Below, piece after piece: positions 26,299 through 35,910 of a stretch of DNA of 64,000 nt (the first letter of the stretch is position 1; every line of letters begins with the position of its first letter). The stretch comes from Kangiella sediminilitoris. GTDB lineage: Bacteria > Pseudomonadota > Gammaproteobacteria > Enterobacterales > Kangiellaceae. The notes beneath the pieces are model-generated. The model made no database searches. It was given only the letters and a program-made list of their open reading frames with translations, and had not been told where the DNA came from. The position numbers and the translations under genes were made by a program. The stretch lies in contig NZ_CP012418.1 in the NCBI RefSeq assembly GCF_001708405.1, positions 1,116,001-1,180,000 of the forward strand, read 5' to 3'.

Positions 26299-27603
26299 TT
26301 ATTTGGAGTTTGCGTTCAAGTAGTCAATAGCCAGACGAGATAAAGCTTTAACCCCCAGCTTCATACCTGACTCATCAATGTAAAAGTCAGGCGTATGGTG
26401 AGGCGCTGCTTCTGAAGCGGGCAAGCCTTTGGGTTTGCCGCCAATAAAGAAGAATACACCTGGAATTTCTCTGGCATAGAATGAGAAGTCTTCAGCTCCG
26501 GTTATCGGTGGAATGATATTGACGTTATCCTCACCAGCAACTTCCATTAAAGTTGGCATCATCTGATCGGTTAACTCCGGATTGTTATAGGTTACAGGGT
26601 AGGAAGACGAGTAGGGTACTTTAACATCGACTTCAGCTCCCATTGACTCACCAACCAGAGTCGCTTTCTTTTTAACCAGACCTAGTATTCTCTCTCGATC
26701 TTCAGTACTCAAGGTTCTAATGGTGCCAGTCATTTCGGCTGTTTCAGGAATAATATTTGATCTGACGCCAGCCTCTATTGTGCCAACCGTAACCACGGAC
26801 GCCTGACGGGTTATTGGCATATGGCGACTGACAATGGTTTGCAGGCTGTTAATAATCTGGCTGGCAGTAACCACCGGGTCAATAGAGTCCCATGGGGTAG
26901 AGCCGTGTGCCTGCTTGCCCTTAATTGTGATTTTGAAATCATCCGAGCCAGCCATGATGCCTTTCTTACGTATGTTGATATCGCCGACATCGGTGCCAGC
27001 TGAGATATGCAGCCCGAAAATAACATCAACATCAGGGTTCTTTAATACACCTTCTTTAACCATCAGTTCGGCACCGCCTTCCTCACCGGGAGGTGCGCCT
27101 TCTTCTGCGGGCTGGAATATAAACTTAACTGTACCTGGCAACTCATCTTTCATACCAGTCAGAAGCTCTGCGACGCCCATTAGCATAGCTACATGTGTAT
27201 CGTGACCGCAGGCATGCATTACTGGGACTTCTTTTCCCAGGTACTCACCCACAGCTTTAGAAGCAAAAGGTAAGTCAACACGTTCTTTAACTGGTAGTGC
27301 GTCCATATCAGCTCTTAATGCGACAACTGGTCCCGGTTTACCGCCTTTTAAAACGGCCACTACACCTGTATGAGCAATCCCGGTTTTAACCTCAAGCCCT
27401 AGCGAGTTTAGGTGTCGCTCAATGTATTTACTGGTCTCGTACTCTCGGTTACTTAATTCAGGATTCTGGTGTATGTGACGACGCCAGTCTATGACTTTCT
27501 GCTCAAGAGCGTCTGCAGCAGCATTAATCTCTTGCTCAGTTTGTGCATCAGCTACTGGCAGTAAAAATGCTGACAGTAGTACGCTGATAAGTACTTTTTT
27601 CAT
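26299..27603 (-). CDS. Exported M20 family amidohydrolase
   Basis: This 434-residue metallo-hydrolase has a signal peptide (MKKVLISVLLSAFLLPVADAQ). It carries the M20D pattern: HACGHDTHVAML and FQPAEEGAPPGEEGG supply zinc ligands, and GGKPKGLP precedes the C-terminal HHTPDFYIDE. It is similar to hippurate, N-acyl- or aminoacylase-like amidohydrolases, which release amino acids from N-acyl compounds. Export suggests scavenging of acylated amino acids or peptides in the periplasm. Exact substrate unknown. Confidence 0.92.
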   Translation of the reverse strand: MKKVLISVLLSAFLLPVADAQTEQEINAAADALEQKVIDWRRHIHQNPELSNREYETSKYIERHLNSLGLEVKTGIAHTGVVAVLKGGKPGPVVALRADMDALPVKERVDLPFASKAVGEYLGKEVPVMHACGHDTHVAMLMGVAELLTGMKDELPGTVKFIFQPAEEGAPPGEEGGAELMVKEGVLKNPDVDVIFGLHISAGTDVGDINIRKKGIMAGSDDFKITIKGKQAHGSTPWDSIDPVVTASQIINSLQTIVSRHMPITRQASVVTVGTIEAGVRSNIIPETAEMTGTIRTLSTEDRERILGLVKKKATLVGESMGAEVDVKVPYSSSYPVTYNNPELTDQMMPTLMEVAGEDNVNIIPPITGAEDFSFYAREIPGVFFFIGGKPKGLPASEAAPHHTPDFYIDESGMKLGVKALSRLAIDYLNANSK

Positions 27604-27731
27604 AAGTGTCCTCCAGTTTTGAAACTACTTTTGTACAGACTTTCGCCACATAATGCAAACTTGCAAGTCCTTGTAAAATGGACAAACAGTCCTCAAAATA
27701 AAGCCAGCTACTGATTAATGAGAACCTTTAT

Positions 27732-28376
27732 ATGTTGCCACTATTAACTAATGGTCATTACGCTATATTTGCTATTGTACTGTTCGTGATCATTTTTTCT
27801 CTGACTTTACATGAGTTCGGTCATGCCTATTCGGCCAAACTTTTGGGTGATGACACCGCAGCAAAAATGGGTCGGCTTAACCTGAACCCCATTAACCATA
27901 TCGACCCAGTGGGCTTGCTTGCGGTGATTTTGATTGGATTTGGCTATGCAAAGCCCGTTCCTGTGACACACAGAAAACTGAAAACTACCTGGGGTAGTGC
28001 GGCCGTTGCGGCGGCTGGACCGTTAATGAACTTCCTGATAGCACTGATAGCAGTAAATTTACAGGCAGCGGCCTGGTATCTCGATATCACATCTCTGCAA
28101 TCTCAGGTGGCGCAAACCTCGCTGAGCTTCCTGGCCATGATTAACATTCTTCTAATGCTGTTTAACCTACTGCCCATAGGACCATTAGACGGACACTACG
28201 TTATGGAGTGGTTATTACCCAGAAAATATAAATATCAGTACACTCAGTTTAATGCTAAATATGGCACCATGTTTTTCCTGGCGCTTATTGCTTTAAGTAT
28301 TCTTGGAGTACCAATATTCAGTTTCTTGTGGAAAGCGGCACAGACCATGTCGGGATGGATTAACTTTTTTGTGTAA
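27732..28376 (+). CDS. Site-2 protease family (M50B) membrane metalloprotease
   Basis: This 214-residue polytopic membrane protein carries the zinc motif HEFGH at about 27-31 in the first membrane segment and the second motif NLLPIGPLDGHYV in the third. These are typical of minimal M50 proteases without a PDZ domain. NPINHIDPVGLLAVILIGFG and AKPVPV are conserved in the group. Members are intramembrane proteases with mostly unknown substrates. It is divergent from the M20 gene. Confidence 0.9.
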   Translation: MLPLLTNGHYAIFAIVLFVIIFSLTLHEFGHAYSAKLLGDDTAAKMGRLNLNPINHIDPVGLLAVILIGFGYAKPVPVTHRKLKTTWGSAAVAAAGPLMNFLIALIAVNLQAAAWYLDITSLQSQVAQTSLSFLAMINILLMLFNLLPIGPLDGHYVMEWLLPRKYKYQYTQFNAKYGTMFFLALIALSILGVPIFSFLWKAAQTMSGWINFFV

Positions 28377-28497
28377 TTCAAACATTCTTTTACAATATGA
28401 ATGAATAGAGTTTCTATCGAATGAGTTTCTAATTTCAGCCATCCAAAATGACTTGGCGTGATAGTGGTTTTATATGGAGACTTGCGAAACTTAAGGA

Positions 28498-28534
28498 ACA
28501 AAAAAATGCCGTTTACTTTTCAGTAAACGGCATT
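28498..28534 (-). terminator. Strong intrinsic terminator after fadE
   Basis: Perfect 13-base stem AATGCCGTTTACT / AGTAAACGGCATT with a four-base loop, followed on the minus strand by seven T residues. Confidence 0.92.
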
Positions 28535-28563
28535 AAATCGAACACTAGGGTGAAGCTATTATA

Positions 28564-30978
28564 TTAGTTCTCAGAGAGGTGATGCTTCATCTCTTCTGGA
28601 GCGAAGTCGTCGACATTGACGATATCCAGTCGAGCTTCTTCCGCATCAATCACCAGCTGGTATTCATCCTGAGTGATATGTCCCGCATCCAGTGCTTCCT
28701 TAGCAAACGGTACAACCTGATGGTTTGCAGCACGTTTACCCAAAGCTTCTGAGAACTTTTTAACAATGGGCTCCATTTCAAGCTGAAGGCGAAGAGCTCT
28801 ATCAACCTTATAAAGGTTGCTGGCTTCGGATTCTGACTTGAAAATTCCTAGAGTCAGCTCTTCACGCATCGCTGTTGGTTCTTGTAGTTGACGCGCTAAT
28901 TTACGACTCAACTTGTCTGATGGCGGCGACAGTGGCAAACCTAATGGGAATACCACTAATCGAAGTACTTTACCCATCCAGCTAACCGGGAAGTTTTTCA
29001 GTGCACCATCTGCAGCCATCTGCGTTTCATATAGACAATGTTCAAGAGCCCACTGAACAATTTCTTTGTCATGCTCGGGGCGACCCTTATCATGGAACAT
29101 TTTCAAAACGGCTGAAGCAATATAAAGATTACTCAGCATGTCACCAAGGCGACCTGATATCATTTCACGTCGCTTTAATTCACCACCAAGCACGCCCATT
29201 GTTACGTCTGACAAGAAGGCAAGGGCGCTTGAGAAGCGAGTAATACGTTGGTAGTAGCGACCAGTAAAGTCTGACTGAGGCTTCTTGACTAGTCGACTGC
29301 CAGTTAACCCTAACCAGAAAGTTCGAATCTTATTGCTCATGGCAAAGCCTAAATGACTGAACAGAGCTTTGTCGAAATCTTTAATAGCTTCTTTACGGTT
29401 TTCGTTCTGTGTTGCCTGAATTTCTTTTAGAACATAAGGGTGGCAACGGATCGAACCTTGTCCGTAAATAATTAAGCTACGCGTAAGAATGTTAGCTCCT
29501 TCAACAGTGATTGAGATTGGAGCTCCTTGATAGGCTCGAGCCATATAGTTTTTCGGACCCATCATGACCGCTTTACCACCATGCACATCCATACCGTCGC
29601 AGGCTGTTTCGCGAGCCAGGTTGGTGCTATGGCATTTGACGATGGCTGAAGCAACAGATGGCTTTTCACCGCTATCAATACCCGAAGCTGTAAAGGTTAA
29701 CATCGAGTCGACCATATAAGCTTTACCCGCTATACGAGCTAGAGCTTCCATGACGCCTTCCATGTAACCCACCGGTACGTTGAACTGTCGGCGGATTCGA
29801 GCATAGGCACCCGTCGTATAAGCAGCCATTTTTGCGCCACCATTTGCACTTGACGGTAGAGAGATTGCTCGACCTGCAGATAAGCAGTCGACCAGCATTC
29901 TCCAGCCTTGACCGGCGTTCTTTGGACCACCGATGATGTAATCTAAAGGAACAAATACGTCCTTACCCGAAGTAGGGCCATTTTGGAATGGCGTACTTAA
30001 TGGGTAGTGGCGACGACCAATGTTAACACCGTCAGTATCCGTTGGGATTAGTGCACAAGTAATGCCTAAGTCCTCTTTATCGCCTAGTAAACCTTCTGGG
30101 TCATACAGCTTAAAAGCGAGGCCCAGAATCGAAGCTACTGGAGCTAAAGTGATATAACGCTTGTCCCAGGTAAGTTTCATGCCCAGAACTTCTTCACCGT
30201 TCCACTGACCTTTGCAAATAACACCCTTATCCGGGATACCACCTGCGTCGGAACCAGCTTCTACTGCCGTAAGGGCAAAGCAGGGTACCTCTTCACCTTT
30301 TGCTAAACGCGGCAGATAGTGGTCACGCTGTTCTTGTGTACCATAGTGCATTAACAGTTCGGCAGGGCCTAATGAATTAGGCACTGAAACAATACTGCCC
30401 GCGGTTGCACTGAGAGAGTTAATTTTAGTCAGTACACGAGACTGGGCATAGGAAGAGAAGCCAAGACCACCATATTCCTTAGGAATGATAAAGCTGAAAA
30501 ACCCTTTCTCTTTAATGTAGTTCCAAACTTCAGGTGGTAGATCACGATCGATGTGAGTAATCTGCCAATCGTTGATCATGCTGCATAGTTCTTCCAGAGG
30601 ACCATCGATAAACTCTTGCTCTTCTTTTGAAAGCGTTGCTTTTTCAAAGCTATGCAGTCGTTTCCAGTCCGGTTTTCCGCCAAAAACTTCAGCCTCCCAC
30701 CAAACAGTACCAGCATCTAATGCTTCCTGTTCAGTAGCCGAAATTTTAGGCATGATGCCTTTGAACACATCCAATAGCTTGGCTGAAATTGTGCGGCGCA
30801 CAACAGTAATATTCAGAGGAAGGAAAATGGCAAGGAAAACTATCCCGTGTACATAAGGAATACCTTCTACCAGACTCCAGGCCACAAGAATAGCTGCCAG
30901 AACCAAGCTAGTTATTTTCAGGCTGGCTCTGTGATAAAGCGTAATCATCAGTGCCAACAGTAAAATTATTGTGAGCAT
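28564..30978 (-). CDS. fadE: Acyl-CoA dehydrogenase, FadE type
   Basis: This 804-residue membrane-associated enzyme performs the first step of fatty-acid beta-oxidation. Two N-terminal hydrophobic segments precede the acyl-CoA dehydrogenase core: FIIPKEYGGLGFSSYAQS, LTAVEAGSDAGGIPDKG, and ITVEGANILTRSL with the catalytic-region glutamate. The FadE-specific C-terminal DUF1974 region is present. Length agrees with gammaproteobacterial FadE. A FadR-like operator lies 40 bases upstream, and a strong terminator follows. It is a single-gene unit. Confidence 0.96.
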   Translation of the reverse strand: MLTIILLLALMITLYHRASLKITSLVLAAILVAWSLVEGIPYVHGIVFLAIFLPLNITVVRRTISAKLLDVFKGIMPKISATEQEALDAGTVWWEAEVFGGKPDWKRLHSFEKATLSKEEQEFIDGPLEELCSMINDWQITHIDRDLPPEVWNYIKEKGFFSFIIPKEYGGLGFSSYAQSRVLTKINSLSATAGSIVSVPNSLGPAELLMHYGTQEQRDHYLPRLAKGEEVPCFALTAVEAGSDAGGIPDKGVICKGQWNGEEVLGMKLTWDKRYITLAPVASILGLAFKLYDPEGLLGDKEDLGITCALIPTDTDGVNIGRRHYPLSTPFQNGPTSGKDVFVPLDYIIGGPKNAGQGWRMLVDCLSAGRAISLPSSANGGAKMAAYTTGAYARIRRQFNVPVGYMEGVMEALARIAGKAYMVDSMLTFTASGIDSGEKPSVASAIVKCHSTNLARETACDGMDVHGGKAVMMGPKNYMARAYQGAPISITVEGANILTRSLIIYGQGSIRCHPYVLKEIQATQNENRKEAIKDFDKALFSHLGFAMSNKIRTFWLGLTGSRLVKKPQSDFTGRYYQRITRFSSALAFLSDVTMGVLGGELKRREMISGRLGDMLSNLYIASAVLKMFHDKGRPEHDKEIVQWALEHCLYETQMAADGALKNFPVSWMGKVLRLVVFPLGLPLSPPSDKLSRKLARQLQEPTAMREELTLGIFKSESEASNLYKVDRALRLQLEMEPIVKKFSEALGKRAANHQVVPFAKEALDAGHITQDEYQLVIDAEEARLDIVNVDDFAPEEMKHHLSEN

Positions 30979-31017
30979 AGCAACCTCTTTAATAATGAAT
31001 TAATAACAGTCTAACAC

Positions 31018-31034
31018 AACTGCTCGTACCAGTT
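31018..31034. promoter_or_regulatory. FadR-like operator upstream of fadE
   Basis: On the minus strand the site reads AACTGGTACGAGCAGTT. It agrees at 14 of 17 positions with the E. coli fadBA FadR operator as I remember it (ATCTGGTACGACCAGAT). It lies between possible -35 (TTCAAC) and -10 (TAGACT) boxes of fadE, as expected for repression relieved by long-chain acyl-CoA. Confidence 0.6.
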
Positions 31035-31144
31035 GAAGTGAATTTATAATGCTTTATGTTTGAGATCAACACTTAAATACTTGATGTTAAACTAAGATTG
31101 TAAGAGTATGTGACAGTTTTACGGCTGAAAATTGGGGAAGTAGC

Positions 31145-32002
31145 ATGAAGCGCTTAGCGGTCGCCATCATTCACGGCATTGCCTCGGAAGATAAACATTA
31201 TTCGACCGAGTTTAAACATAGAGTTGTTGAGCAATACTTAAAAGGCGACAAAAAGAATCGAATGGAAGATGATTTGCTATTCCATGAAATCTATTGGGGT
31301 GATCTGATACAGGATATAAATGATGACCTTCTTAACCGTCTGGACTATAGAAATGAGTTAACTTACGGTACCGTCCGTCAGCTCTTTATTAACTTCATGA
31401 ATCTTGGGTTGGCTTATCACAACAATTCCGATTTATATCAGGCAATACATCGAAGAATCGCAGAGAGTATGAAAAAGTTAGCCGCTCACAGGCACGTCGA
31501 TCCAGATGAGACACCAGTCGTCTTACTGGCACACTCCTTCGGGTCAGTCATTATGTCGCATTACATCCAAGATCTGAGAAGTTCAGATTCTACGGAGGGT
31601 GGTGCACAGAAACTAACAAACATTGAACGCTTTGATACTATGGCAGGCTTTATTACCTTTGGTAGTCCCTTAGCCATATACGATTGTTTGACTGAGCGGC
31701 TACCGTCACCAATAGATACAGTTGGAAAGAAGTTAAATCCAGAATTGAAGCAGCGTGTTAAGTGGCTTAACTTTTACGATAAAGATGATATCGTGGCATA
31801 TCCGATGAAAAACATAAGTGACGACTATGAGCATGCGGTTACTGAGGATTATGAAATTAATGTGGGAAGCGCAGCAACTTCATGGAATCCTGCATGCCAT
31901 ACAGGTTACTGGGAAGATAAAGACTTTTACCGGCCAGTAGCAAATTATTTAGGTGAGATTAGAGCTTCTCATCCATTTTGGGATTTGCCTGATACACTGT
32001 AA
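31145..32002 (+). CDS. Alpha/beta-hydrolase-fold protein, lipase-like
   Basis: This 285-residue cytoplasmic protein opens with a strand and oxyanion turn (LAVAIIHGIAS) and has a nucleophile elbow AHSFGS with Ser131. Probable later triad residues are in FYDKDDIVAYP (Asp) and PACHTGYW (His). There is no signal peptide. The family contains poorly characterised hydrolases; the substrate is unknown. It ends 24 bases before hrpA on the same strand, so the two are probably co-transcribed. Confidence 0.75.
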   Translation: MKRLAVAIIHGIASEDKHYSTEFKHRVVEQYLKGDKKNRMEDDLLFHEIYWGDLIQDINDDLLNRLDYRNELTYGTVRQLFINFMNLGLAYHNNSDLYQAIHRRIAESMKKLAAHRHVDPDETPVVLLAHSFGSVIMSHYIQDLRSSDSTEGGAQKLTNIERFDTMAGFITFGSPLAIYDCLTERLPSPIDTVGKKLNPELKQRVKWLNFYDKDDIVAYPMKNISDDYEHAVTEDYEINVGSAATSWNPACHTGYWEDKDFYRPVANYLGEIRASHPFWDLPDTL

Positions 32003-32025
32003 CCTCTGAAAACGTAACATACTGT

Positions 32026-35000
32026 ATGACTGATAATATTACCTCGGGAACTAGTCTCGAGGACTGTCTATTAAGCGACATTGATACTATAAAGAAACTC
32101 AAGCAGGCAATTGCTAAAAGACAGAAGCAAGGCCAGCCTGCGTCTAAGCTTGAAGACAAGCTGGAACGGATTTTGCAAACCTCATCCAACATAGTTCAGG
32201 GCAGGAGTAATGCAATCCCTTCTGTCATCGAGTTCGATGATTCTCTTCCAGTTTCACAGTCACGTCAGAAAGTTGCACAACTTATAAGGGATAATCAAGT
32301 TGTTGTAATTGCCGGGGAAACTGGATCCGGCAAAACAACTCAAATTCCAAAAATATGTCTGGAACTGGGTTTAGGCAGAAGAGGGCGAATTGGTCATACA
32401 CAACCAAGACGAGTCGCTGCTACCAGTGTGTCTAGAAGAATAGCCGAGGAACTTAAAACTGATATAGGGCATGTGGTTGGCTTTAATATTCGATTTAATG
32501 ACCAAACCAATTCCGTCACTCCGGTTAAGGTTATGACTGATGGAGTTTTATTGAATGAAATTATTCATGACCCTTTATTGTTGCAATATGAAGCAATCAT
32601 CATCGACGAGGCCCATGAACGTAGTTTAAATATTGATTTCTTATTGGGCTACCTCAAACGTTTACTTAATAAGCGTCCCGATCTGAAACTAATTATTACA
32701 TCTGCAACAATAGACGTTGAAAGCTTTGCCAGGCACTTTGGTCAAAAAGGTGAACCCGCGCCTGTACTTGAAATTAGTGGACGAACTTATCCCGTTGATG
32801 TCTGGTATCGTCCAAATGATGAGGAAAATCCGTTACCCCAGACAGATCAAATTGGGCATGCCGTACAAGAAATAATGGCATACGGGCCTGGAGATATACT
32901 GATCTTTTTACCCGGGGAAGCTGATATCCGTGATACAGCTAAATTACTCCGCAAGGAGTCGTATCAGCAGTGTGAGGTGCTTCCTTTATATGCTCGGCTT
33001 TCAATTTCGGAACAGGAAAAAATATTTAAGCCTTCAGGAGGCAAACGTCGAATCGTCCTGGCAACCAATGTTGCAGAAACTTCCATCACAGTCCCCGGTA
33101 TTCGTTACGTCATTGATCCGGGTTTAGCGAGAATTAGCCGGTACTCTGTGCGCAGTAAAATCCAGCGACTACCCATAGAAAAAATATCACAAGCTAGCGC
33201 CAATCAGAGGAAGGGACGGTGCGGACGTGTTGCGGAAGGTGTTTGTATAAGGCTTTACAGCGAAGAAGACTTTGATGAACGTAAAGAGTTTACTGACGCT
33301 GAAATTTTGAGAACGAACTTAGCTGCTGTCATATTACAAATGAAGCAGCTCAAGTTAGGTGATGTCCAGGATTTCCCTTTTATCAACCCGCCCGAAGAGC
33401 GACAGGTCAGTGACGGTCTGACCCTATTAAATGAGCTACAGGCGCTGGAGAGTAATAAAAAGCTGACACCTATTGGCAAGAAGATGGCTCGCCTTCCCAT
33501 TGAACCACGTCTGGCCAGAATACTATTAGCCGGAGAAGAAAAAAAATACTTAAACTATGCCTTAGTTCTAGCAGCTTTTTTGTCCGTCAAAGACCCACGA
33601 GAATGGCCCTTTGATAAGAAAGAGAAGGCACAGCAGAAACATTCTAAATATAAGCATAAAACGTCTGACTTTATCGCTATTATTAACCTATGGAATTACC
33701 TGCATGAGCAACAGTCGGATCTTAGTAACAGTGCTTTTAGACGCTACTGTAAAGAAGAGCTGATCAATTTTAATGCTTACCGAGAATGGAAAAGTACTTA
33801 TCGTCAGCTGAAAAGTCTGATGCAAAATCAGACTGGGAAACATAAAAACCCAAAGGAATGGAAAACCGCTGAATTTGATCAGGAAGACCCTGTGTTTTAC
33901 CAGCAACTGCATCAAGTTTTGTTGACAGGTTTACTCAGTTTTATCGGGCAAAAGGATATTGAAAAGGGGTACCTTGGTACACGCCAAAGTAAGTTTATGA
34001 TACACCCTCAGTCAATAAACTTTAAAAAGCAGCCACCCTGGCTGGTCACTTTTGAAATTGTAGAAACTACACAACCTTATGCGCGAATGACCGCAGCAAT
34101 AGAACCAAATTGGTTGGAGCATATCGCCAGTCATTTGATCAAAACTCATTATTATGATGCTCACTGGAGCAAGAACCGGGGCGCTGTTGTTGCTAATATG
34201 CAGCAAACATTATTGGGTTTGAAAATTGTAAGTAATAGAACCGTTAATTATAGTTCAGTTGAACCTGACTTATGTCGAGAGTTATTTATTCGTCACGCCC
34301 TTGTGCGTCAGGAGCTTGATTCAAAACAACCTTTTCATCAGCATAATGTTGAGGTCAAAAAGCAAGTCGAGCAAGAGATCGCAAAAGCCAGGCAGGCGGA
34401 TTTATGGGCGGATGAGCACGACATTGTAAATTGGTTTGAGCTTCAATTACCGAAGTCAATCATTAACGTCAAAACGTTAAATAAATGGCTTAAAAAAGAT
34501 CCACAGAAGAATAACAAGATGCTCAGCATAACCCCCAAGGTATTATTACCTGAAGAGCAGGAAGATAAGGGGCTTTATCCTGAATCAATAGAGGTTAAAG
34601 GTGTTGAGCTTAAGCTTAAATATCACTTTGAACCAGGACATGAAAAAGACGGGGTAACAGTAAAACTTCCGCAAAGTCTAACAAGTCAATTTACTGATGC
34701 AGATTTTGAGCGCCTGGTACCAGGTTTGTTAGAGGAGAAAATCGAATTTTTAATTCGTTCCTTGCCTAAGCGCTTCCGCAAGAATTTTGTTCCGATTCCT
34801 CAGTTTGCCAAAGCTTGTTATGAGAAGGTATTAACAAGTAAGGGGCGACTGATTGATATTATAACGCATCACCTGTTTACAATGACGGGTGTAATTTTGC
34901 CAATGGAGGCATGGTCTGAGTTAAATTTACCTGAACATTTTTTAATGCGTTTCGAAGTAGTAAATGATGAAGGGAGTTTACTTTATAGTACTCGTACCCT

Positions 35001-35910
35001 GGAAGAGAAACCCAAAAAAGTAGCTAAGACCAAACAAAGGAAAAAAGCGAAATTAGAGAATGTGACTTATACCGACTGGCCTACCGAATATACAAGAGAG
35101 TCCAGTATGGAAGAGGCGGGCGTTGATTTTCCTGTATTTAACGCTTTGGAAGATGCGGTTAATAAAGTCCGTATTGTACCGGTAGTTAACAAGAAACAGG
35201 CAGAAAAAATTCATATCAAGGGTGTATGCAGGTTAATCGCTCTGGCTGAGCAAAAGACTTTTGGTTATTTGCAGAAAAAATATCATAATCGTCAGCAGCT
35301 CATGCTCGCCTGTGCTTCGCTGTATTCAGCTGAAGACCTGATAAATGATGTAATGATGTCCGTGATTAAGAGTTATGTTTCTGACAATGTTCCTTATGAT
35401 GAAGATGCATTTAATGAATGCCTTAAACAAGTCGAAAAAATGCTGGTACCAGAGGCCAATAAAGTTCTTGATCAGTTAGTTGGTACTTTGAAAGCAAGAA
35501 ATAGCTGTCTAAGTAATATCAAGGCCATGGGAAAAAACTTTAAGGCAGCATATGATGACATTAAGGTTCAACTGGACTATCTATTCCAGCCTGGATTTTG
35601 CTATCGATTTGGTGTTGACCACATTCGTGACTATGCACGTTACCTCAAGGCAATTGAGCTGAGAATTGAAAGAATACAACACAACCCTCTCAAAGATGTG
35701 CAATTACAGCAAACGTTTAAACCATGGCAAGATGAAATGCTTGAGTTGGAAAAGGATAATAAGATTCCACAGTTTGAGGTAGATGAGTATGGTTGGATGT
35801 TGCAGGAGTTCAGGATTTCTCTATTTGCTCAAGGGCAGAAAACTCGTTTTCCTATTTCTCATAAACGACTGCAAAAGTTTCTGGACCGTCTCAATAAAGA
35901 ATATATTTAG
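32026..35910 (+). CDS. hrpA: ATP-dependent RNA helicase HrpA
   Basis: This 1294-residue DEAH-box helicase has Walker A AGETGSGKTTQIPK, the DEAH box IIDEAHERSLN, SAT motif ITSATID, and motif VI QRKGRCGRVAEG. It then has the HA2 and OB-fold domains and the long HrpA-specific DUF3418 C-terminus. Length is close to the E. coli protein. HrpA proteins act in mRNA processing and ribosome rescue. The final four bases overlap the end of the convergent diguanylate cyclase gene. Confidence 0.97.
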   Translation: MTDNITSGTSLEDCLLSDIDTIKKLKQAIAKRQKQGQPASKLEDKLERILQTSSNIVQGRSNAIPSVIEFDDSLPVSQSRQKVAQLIRDNQVVVIAGETGSGKTTQIPKICLELGLGRRGRIGHTQPRRVAATSVSRRIAEELKTDIGHVVGFNIRFNDQTNSVTPVKVMTDGVLLNEIIHDPLLLQYEAIIIDEAHERSLNIDFLLGYLKRLLNKRPDLKLIITSATIDVESFARHFGQKGEPAPVLEISGRTYPVDVWYRPNDEENPLPQTDQIGHAVQEIMAYGPGDILIFLPGEADIRDTAKLLRKESYQQCEVLPLYARLSISEQEKIFKPSGGKRRIVLATNVAETSITVPGIRYVIDPGLARISRYSVRSKIQRLPIEKISQASANQRKGRCGRVAEGVCIRLYSEEDFDERKEFTDAEILRTNLAAVILQMKQLKLGDVQDFPFINPPEERQVSDGLTLLNELQALESNKKLTPIGKKMARLPIEPRLARILLAGEEKKYLNYALVLAAFLSVKDPREWPFDKKEKAQQKHSKYKHKTSDFIAIINLWNYLHEQQSDLSNSAFRRYCKEELINFNAYREWKSTYRQLKSLMQNQTGKHKNPKEWKTAEFDQEDPVFYQQLHQVLLTGLLSFIGQKDIEKGYLGTRQSKFMIHPQSINFKKQPPWLVTFEIVETTQPYARMTAAIEPNWLEHIASHLIKTHYYDAHWSKNRGAVVANMQQTLLGLKIVSNRTVNYSSVEPDLCRELFIRHALVRQELDSKQPFHQHNVEVKKQVEQEIAKARQADLWADEHDIVNWFELQLPKSIINVKTLNKWLKKDPQKNNKMLSITPKVLLPEEQEDKGLYPESIEVKGVELKLKYHFEPGHEKDGVTVKLPQSLTSQFTDADFERLVPGLLEEKIEFLIRSLPKRFRKNFVPIPQFAKACYEKVLTSKGRLIDIITHHLFTMTGVILPMEAWSELNLPEHFLMRFEVVNDEGSLLYSTRTLEEKPKKVAKTKQRKKAKLENVTYTDWPTEYTRESSMEEAGVDFPVFNALEDAVNKVRIVPVVNKKQAEKIHIKGVCRLIALAEQKTFGYLQKKYHNRQQLMLACASLYSAEDLINDVMMSVIKSYVSDNVPYDEDAFNECLKQVEKMLVPEANKVLDQLVGTLKARNSCLSNIKAMGKNFKAAYDDIKVQLDYLFQPGFCYRFGVDHIRDYARYLKAIELRIERIQHNPLKDVQLQQTFKPWQDEMLELEKDNKIPQFEVDEYGWMLQEFRISLFAQGQKTRFPISHKRLQKFLDRLNKEYI

